From: G025836975 sp040391135
Lineage (GTDB): Bacteria; Pseudomonadota; Gammaproteobacteria; Burkholderiales; Burkholderiaceae_B
DNA: 64,000 nt
Assembly: GCA_040391135.1 (NCBI GenBank)
Contig: JBEBYL010000013.1
Span: forward strand, 14,664-78,663
Direction: 5' to 3'
Below, piece after piece: positions 59,757-64,000 of the stretch; position 1 is the stretch's first letter, and each line of letters opens with the position of its first letter. The translations under genes were made by a program, and so were the position numbers. The notes under the pieces are model-generated. The model searched no databases, had not been told where the DNA came from, and worked only from the letters and a program-made list of their open reading frames with translations.

Positions 59757-60584
59757 CTAGCGGCGCTGGCATTTTGGGCAGAAATAGCTGGCGCGCTGGC
59801 CTTGAACGATGCGCCGTATGGGGGTGGCGCATACGATGCAGGGCTGGCCGGCCTTTTCGTAGACGGCGGCATGCATGTCGAAATAGGCGCCGGGCTGGCC
59901 GGTGGCATTGACGTAGTCGCGCAGGGTGCTGCCGCCCGAGTCCAGCGCTTCGCCAAGCGTCTGCCGGATGGCCGCGGCCAAAGCCCGGCACCGCGCAAGC
60001 GATACCGTGCCGGCCGGCGTGCGGGGATTGATGCGGGCCCTGAACAGCGCCTCCGAAGCATAGATATTGCCGACCCCCACGACGATATGCCCCGCCAACA
60101 ATGCCTGCTTGATGGCCAGGGTCTTGCCGCGCAGCCCGGCATGAAGGAACTCCGGAGTGAATTGCTCGTCGAAAGGTTCCACGCCCAGCACAGCCAGCAG
60201 GGGGTGGGCGGCAATGGCGCCGTCCGCGGCATCGTGCCACAGCACCGCGCCGAAGCGGCGCGGGTCGTGCAGCAGAAACCGGGCGTGGCCGAAAATCCAT
60301 TCGGCATGGTCGTGCTTGCGCCGGGGCTCGTCGGGCGGCGCCCGGCGCAGCGAGCCGGACATGCCCAGATGGATGATTTGCGTGCCGTGATCGAAATTGA
60401 TCAGCAGATACTTGCCGCGGCGTTCGCAGCTCAGTACTTTCCGGCCGCTGATCATGGCGGGCAGATCGGCGGGAATAGGCCAGCGCATGCGCGGCTCGTA
60501 AACGACAAAGCGTTCGAGCAAATGGCCGGGCATAATCGTCGCTATTCCGCGACGCGTCGTTTCGACTTCTGGCAGTTCAGGCAT
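59757..60584 (-). CDS. mutM: Formamidopyrimidine-DNA glycosylase
   Basis: A 275-residue DNA repair glycosylase/AP-lyase that removes 8-oxoguanine and Fapy lesions. The N-terminus MPELPEVETTRRG gives the catalytic Pro2 and Glu3. The helix-two-turn-helix motif is near VVGVGNIYASEALFRA, and the C-terminal zinc finger has CIVC and CPKC. The gene is upstream of the homogentisate operon on the same strand, but the 79-base gap with a palindrome suggests separate control. It is divergent from the TPR gene across 85 bases. Confidence 0.97.
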   Translation of the reverse strand: MPELPEVETTRRGIATIMPGHLLERFVVYEPRMRWPIPADLPAMISGRKVLSCERRGKYLLINFDHGTQIIHLGMSGSLRRAPPDEPRRKHDHAEWIFGHARFLLHDPRRFGAVLWHDAADGAIAAHPLLAVLGVEPFDEQFTPEFLHAGLRGKTLAIKQALLAGHIVVGVGNIYASEALFRARINPRTPAGTVSLARCRALAAAIRQTLGEALDSGGSTLRDYVNATGQPGAYFDMHAAVYEKAGQPCIVCATPIRRIVQGQRASYFCPKCQRR

Positions 60585-60669
60585 GAGGGGGTGATAACAT
60601 CTTTAAATCTGACTGTGTAATTTTGCCATCTGACGCTTATTCCGGGCGCAGCGGCGATGGTCCTTTTGA

Positions 60670-62448
60670 ATGAAACTTTCAATTCCCTTGCTGTTTACGG
60701 TGTTGGCGCCTGTTCTAGCGTATTGGCCTGCTCCCGCGCATTCCGCCCCGGCCGACGATCCCGTCGGGCAGGTGGAGCAGATTCGCCTGCGCGCCGGAGA
60801 GCTTCCCGCAGTCAAGCTTACCGCCGATATCCTTTACAGGATACTCACTTCGGAAGTCGCCGCCAGCCGCGGGCGCTACGATGTGGCGGGCCAGACGCTG
60901 CTCGACCTGGCGCGCGAGACCTCCGATCCGCGGCTGGCCAAGCGGGCCTTCCAGTTTTCCATCGCCGATCGCAACATGACGCAGGCGCTCAGCGCCGCGC
61001 GCGAATGGGCGCTGCTTTCCCCCCGCGATCCGGAAGCGGTTGCGTCGTCGCTGGCGCTGGCCGCCTCCAACGGCCAGACTTCGGGGCTGGCGTCCGCCTT
61101 GTGGGCGCGCATAGAAAAAGCTCAGGACAAAGAGCAGGCCGTGGCGCAAGCCTCGGCCATCGTCGCCAAGATGGCCGACAAGCGTCTTGCGCTGGATGTG
61201 CTGGAACAGGCCTTGCACCCGTCTGTCCGATCCCTGCCGGTGGCCCATCTGGCTCTGGCCGACGCGGCTTGGGCGGCATCCGAGCCGGCCCGGGCGCTGG
61301 ACGAAGCCAAGCAGGCCCAGGCCATGGAGCCCGATTCCGACGCCGCCGCCCAAAGGGTGCTGGAATACGGACTCAAGGTGGATCCGGCCGCGGCCATCAA
61401 CAGCACGCGCGCCTATCTGAGCAAGCATCCGGGCAGCCGCAAGCTACAGTTGATGCTGGTAAGCCGGCTTGCCGATCGCCATGAGTTCGATGCGGCGATC
61501 TCGCAAATCCAGACCATGCGCCGCCAGGCTCCCGAGGACTTCGACCTGCTGTACAACGAGGCCCAGGTCAATGTGCGCGCCGAGCGCTATACGCAGGCGC
61601 AGGCGCTGCTGCGCGAATACATCAATGTGCAGACTCAACGCCGGCAGTCCGTCAGCGACAAAGCCACCAGCGCCGCGGCCGATGCGTCGGACGCGCGCCT
61701 GCTGCTGGTGCAGATCGCCGAAAAGCAGGATCGCATCGATGATGCCATTGCCGAGCTAGACCGGATCGACGATCCGTCGCTGCGCTTCCAGGCGCAGGTC
61801 CACAAGGCGGTCCTGCAGGCCAGGAAAGGGCGGCTGGACCAGGCGCGCCGGACCATCGACGCCCTGAAGCCTCAGGACAATCATGAACGATCTGTGGTGG
61901 CCTTGACCCTGGCCTCCATCTACCGCGAGGCCGGCCGTACGGATACGGCGGTCGAGGTCCTTGCCAAGGCCGATAAAGAAATCCCCAATAGTTCCGAAGT
62001 CAAATACGATCTGGCCATGCTTTACGAACGCCAGGGGAAAATGGACGAATTCGAGGCGCTGATGAGGCGCGTCATCGAACTGGATCCGAACAACGCCAAC
62101 GCATACAACTCTCTGGGCTACACCTATGCGGATCAAAACCGCAAGCTGGACGAGGCTCAGGACCTGCTGGAACGCGCCTTGGAACTGGACCCCGACAATC
62201 CCTACATACTGGACAGCGTGGGCTGGTACCTGTTTCGCACGGGCGACAACGAGGCGGCCATCGAATACCTGGAGCGCTCTTATCAGCAGTTGCCCACGGC
62301 CGATGTGGCGGCCCATCTGGGCGAGGTCCTTTGGGCCAGCAAACGCGGCGACGAAGCCAAGCGCATCTGGCGCGAAGGCATGAAGCAGGACGCAGAAAAC
62401 GAAACCCTGGTAAAGACCCTGCAACGCTTGGGAGTGGATCTGGAATGA
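60670..62448 (+). CDS. Periplasmic TPR-repeat protein
   Basis: A 592-residue protein with an N-terminal signal peptide (about 1-25, ending AHSA) and many tetratricopeptide repeats, clearest between about 410 and 570 (for example AYNSLGYTYADQNRKLDEAQ and ILDSVGWYLFRTGDNEAAIEYL). It is the TPR protein usually found before lolB and ispE in betaproteobacteria. It probably works at the cell envelope as a scaffold; no enzymatic motif is present. Its stop overlaps the lolB start (ATGATG), indicating coupling. Confidence 0.88.
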   Translation: MKLSIPLLFTVLAPVLAYWPAPAHSAPADDPVGQVEQIRLRAGELPAVKLTADILYRILTSEVAASRGRYDVAGQTLLDLARETSDPRLAKRAFQFSIADRNMTQALSAAREWALLSPRDPEAVASSLALAASNGQTSGLASALWARIEKAQDKEQAVAQASAIVAKMADKRLALDVLEQALHPSVRSLPVAHLALADAAWAASEPARALDEAKQAQAMEPDSDAAAQRVLEYGLKVDPAAAINSTRAYLSKHPGSRKLQLMLVSRLADRHEFDAAISQIQTMRRQAPEDFDLLYNEAQVNVRAERYTQAQALLREYINVQTQRRQSVSDKATSAAADASDARLLLVQIAEKQDRIDDAIAELDRIDDPSLRFQAQVHKAVLQARKGRLDQARRTIDALKPQDNHERSVVALTLASIYREAGRTDTAVEVLAKADKEIPNSSEVKYDLAMLYERQGKMDEFEALMRRVIELDPNNANAYNSLGYTYADQNRKLDEAQDLLERALELDPDNPYILDSVGWYLFRTGDNEAAIEYLERSYQQLPTADVAAHLGEVLWASKRGDEAKRIWREGMKQDAENETLVKTLQRLGVDLE

Positions 62449-63026
62449 TGCAAAGGCTGTTGCGGCGCTACAGGGCATGGTGGGCCGCCGGCCTGGCGGC
62501 CCTTTTGCTGGCCGCTTGCGCGACCCCGCAGAAAATCGGCCACGATGCCTCGGGCGCCGCGTTTGAGCGCACAGGACGTTTTGCGGTAAGCGTGAACTAC
62601 TTCGGCGGCAGGCACGAGGCGGTGCAGGGCGGTTTCGCCTGGCGCGATACGGGCAATGCGCTGACACTTGATCTGGCCAATCCGCTGGGCAACACACTGG
62701 CGCGGGTCGAAGTCGAGCCGGGGCTGGCCACGCTGACGCGCAGCAATGGCGTACGCGAGCAAGCGGCGCATCCCGACGCGCTGGTCGAGCAGGTGCTGGG
62801 CAGCCCCATTCCTGTGGCGGGCTTGCGGGACTGGCTGCGAGGCCGGGTCGCGGGCACGGGCGTGTCCGGGCTCCAGAAGAACGAGCAGGGCCAGGTCGGC
62901 GCATTCAGCCAGGATGGCTGGCGTGTGCAGCTTTCTCGCTACGACGCTCAGGGGCCGGCCTTGTTGCAGATGAACCGCAACGATCCCGATCGCAGCATCA
63001 GCGTGCGCCTGGTGGTCGACGACTAG
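62445..63026 (+). CDS. lolB: Outer-membrane lipoprotein receptor LolB
   Basis: A 193-residue lipoprotein. The signal peptide ends in the lipobox LLAAC, with C25 lipidated. LolB receives lipoproteins from periplasmic LolA and inserts them in the outer membrane. The family features F-x-V-RTGRFAVSVNYF-like opening of the first strand, the FAWRDTGNALTLDLANPLG block and a loop with hydrophobic residues are visible. ATG 62445 overlaps the TPR stop codon. It sits in the conserved TPR-lolB-ispE order. Confidence 0.93.
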   Translation: MMQRLLRRYRAWWAAGLAALLLAACATPQKIGHDASGAAFERTGRFAVSVNYFGGRHEAVQGGFAWRDTGNALTLDLANPLGNTLARVEVEPGLATLTRSNGVREQAAHPDALVEQVLGSPIPVAGLRDWLRGRVAGTGVSGLQKNEQGQVGAFSQDGWRVQLSRYDAQGPALLQMNRNDPDRSISVRLVVDD

Positions 63027-63035
63027 GCGGGTTCA

Positions 63036-63962
63036 ATGGCTTTGTACGATGTGCCCGCGCCGGCCAAGATCAATCTCTTCCTGCACGTAACGGGCCGCCG
63101 CGACGACGGCTACCACCTGTTGCAGACCGCGTTCCGTTTCATCGACCTGTGCGACACGCTCAGCTTCGACTTGCGCCGCGACGGGCATATCTTGCGCGAA
63201 GGCAAAGGCATGGCCGGATTGGCCCACGATGACGACCTGGTGGTGCGCGCCGCCCGCGCCCTGCAGCAAGCCACCGGCACGTCGCTGGGCGCTCAAATAC
63301 GCTATAGCAAGGTCATTCCTTCCGGCGGCGGGCTGGGCGGGGGCTCCAGCGATGCCGCCACCACCCTGATCGCCCTGAATCGCTTGTGGCAGACCGGTCT
63401 GAGCCGCCAGGACCTGATGAAGCTGGCCTTGCCTCTGGGCGCGGACGTGCCCGTGTTCCTGTACGGCCGGGCGGCTTTCGCGGAAGGAGTGGGGGAAGTC
63501 CTGTCGCCGCTGGAGCTGCCGGAGCGTGCCTACCTTGTTGTGCAACCGCCGCAAAGTGTCCCGACCGCAGGCGTGTTTTCATCACCCGATTTGACAAGGA
63601 ATTCTCCTTCGGTCAAAATATCGGTCTTTGCTGATTGGCAAAAAATCAATGCGCCCGATAACGGTTTTTTCGAGAACGGTTTTTTTGGACGCAACGATCT
63701 TGAGCCAGTCGTTTTTGCGAAGTATCCGCGTGTCGGGGCAGCACACCGCTGGCTTGGTCAACAAGGGTTAAGCGCAAGAATGAGCGGTTCGGGCTCTTGT
63801 TTTTTTACAGAGTTTGTAACGCTGGAACAAGCAGTCGTGTGCCGACAGCAAATTATCGGTAAAATATCTTGTCGCGAAAGCGGCGACGCAGCGGTAGTTC
63901 AAAATGCCTGGGCTTGCTCCGGGTTTATGGATCACCCGCTACGAGACTGGATAAGCAGTTGA
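63036..63962 (+). CDS. ispE: 4-diphosphocytidyl-2-C-methyl-D-erythritol kinase
   Basis: A 308-residue GHMP kinase of the MEP isoprenoid pathway. It opens with PAPAKINLFLHVTGRRDDGYH, the family start; the ATP-binding loop is SGGGLGGGSSDAA, and ARMSGSGSCFF is the third motif. Catalytic Lys (K11) and Asp (in LGADVPVF) are present. The part from about residue 185 (63590 onward) is clearly less GC-rich than the rest, including a Phe/Asn/Gly-rich stretch FENGFFGRND. It lies nine bases after lolB and three bases before the tRNA. Confidence 0.95.
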   Translation: MALYDVPAPAKINLFLHVTGRRDDGYHLLQTAFRFIDLCDTLSFDLRRDGHILREGKGMAGLAHDDDLVVRAARALQQATGTSLGAQIRYSKVIPSGGGLGGGSSDAATTLIALNRLWQTGLSRQDLMKLALPLGADVPVFLYGRAAFAEGVGEVLSPLELPERAYLVVQPPQSVPTAGVFSSPDLTRNSPSVKISVFADWQKINAPDNGFFENGFFGRNDLEPVVFAKYPRVGAAHRWLGQQGLSARMSGSGSCFFTEFVTLEQAVVCRQQIIGKISCRESGDAAVVQNAWACSGFMDHPLRDWISS

Positions 63963-63964
63963 AT

Positions 63965-64000
63965 TGGGGAATCGCCAAGCTGGTTAAGGCACTGGATTTT
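63965..64000 (+). tRNA. tRNA-Gln, 5' part only
   Basis: The last 36 bases match the start of a bacterial tRNA-Gln: TGGGGAA acceptor strand, the D-arm GCCAAGCTGGTTAAGGC, and the anticodon 5' stem TGGA then TTTT. The window ends in the anticodon loop, so the anticodon (expected TTG) is cut and the identity rests on the body sequence and on the known ispE-tRNA-Gln order. Confidence 0.85.

Noticed and set aside
1..64000. CRISPR arrays, insertion sequences, integrases or rRNA genes
   Set aside because: I saw no regularly spaced direct repeats, no transposase or recombinase proteins and no rRNA-like sequence on either strand.

Overview
The window (about 64 kb, GC-rich, densely coding) looks like chromosome from a betaproteobacterium of the order Burkholderiales, most likely family Alcaligenaceae (Bordetella/Achromobacter/Pusillimonas relatives). 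Several gene neighbourhoods point there: dcd next to a biodegradative decarboxylase, a glycine-riboswitch gcvTHP operon, TPR protein-lolB-ispE-tRNA-Gln, and a homogentisate operon. I cannot name the genus from sequence alone.

Layout. 1-12.9 kb: the tail of tamA, then tamB, dcd, a PLP decarboxylase, a YhiN-type flavoprotein and a tandem glycine riboswitch driving gcvT-gcvH-gcvP, closed by a strong terminator. 12.9-19.8 kb: a patchy accessory segment whose base composition and content differ from the flanks. It holds a YciI-like protein, a TIGR04141/DUF6119 protein, an HNH endonuclease gene broken by an in-frame TGA, and a divergent two-gene operon (DUF4062-type TIR-like protein plus PhoD-like metallophosphatase). 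This is the best candidate in the window for an undescribed, possibly defensive, system. 19.8-27.2 kb: a detoxification and redox set (LysR with its own binding site and a divergent SDR, an F420-type oxidoreductase, haloacid dehalogenase with TetR, two glutathione transferases, a second SDR, a RibD-type reductase) ending in the remnant of an NmrA-like gene. 27.2-30.4 kb: class III aminotransferase, folA, thyA, osmC-like. 30.6-35.5 kb: an unusual cbb3-type oxidase operon (a CcoS-like segment fused to CcoN, CcoO, a monohaem cytochrome, SCO protein, membrane protein) and coq7. 35.6-35.8 kb: a small-RNA gene with a good promoter, anti-Shine-Dalgarno loops and a strong terminator.

36-48.8 kb: a surface polysaccharide locus. 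It runs from a WecA/WbpL-like initiating transferase through UDP-HexNAc 6-dehydrogenase and 4-epimerase, a MurJ-like flippase, glycosyltransferases, an asparagine-synthase-type amidotransferase and a double-domain glycosyltransferase to a convergent algC-type phosphomutase. I see no Wzy polymerase. 49-54 kb: a GlcD-like FAD oxidoreductase, an OmpR-type two-component pair and a PAP2 phosphatase fused to an ICMT-like methyltransferase domain. 54.1-59.7 kb: a minus-strand catabolic operon (MBL-fold protein, FAD hydroxylase, 68-residue DUF2783 protein, HmgA, fumarylacetoacetase), preceded by a 17-bp palindrome. It probably channels a hydroxyphenylacetate through homogentisate. 59.8-64 kb: mutM, then a TPR protein, lolB, ispE and the start of a tRNA-Gln.
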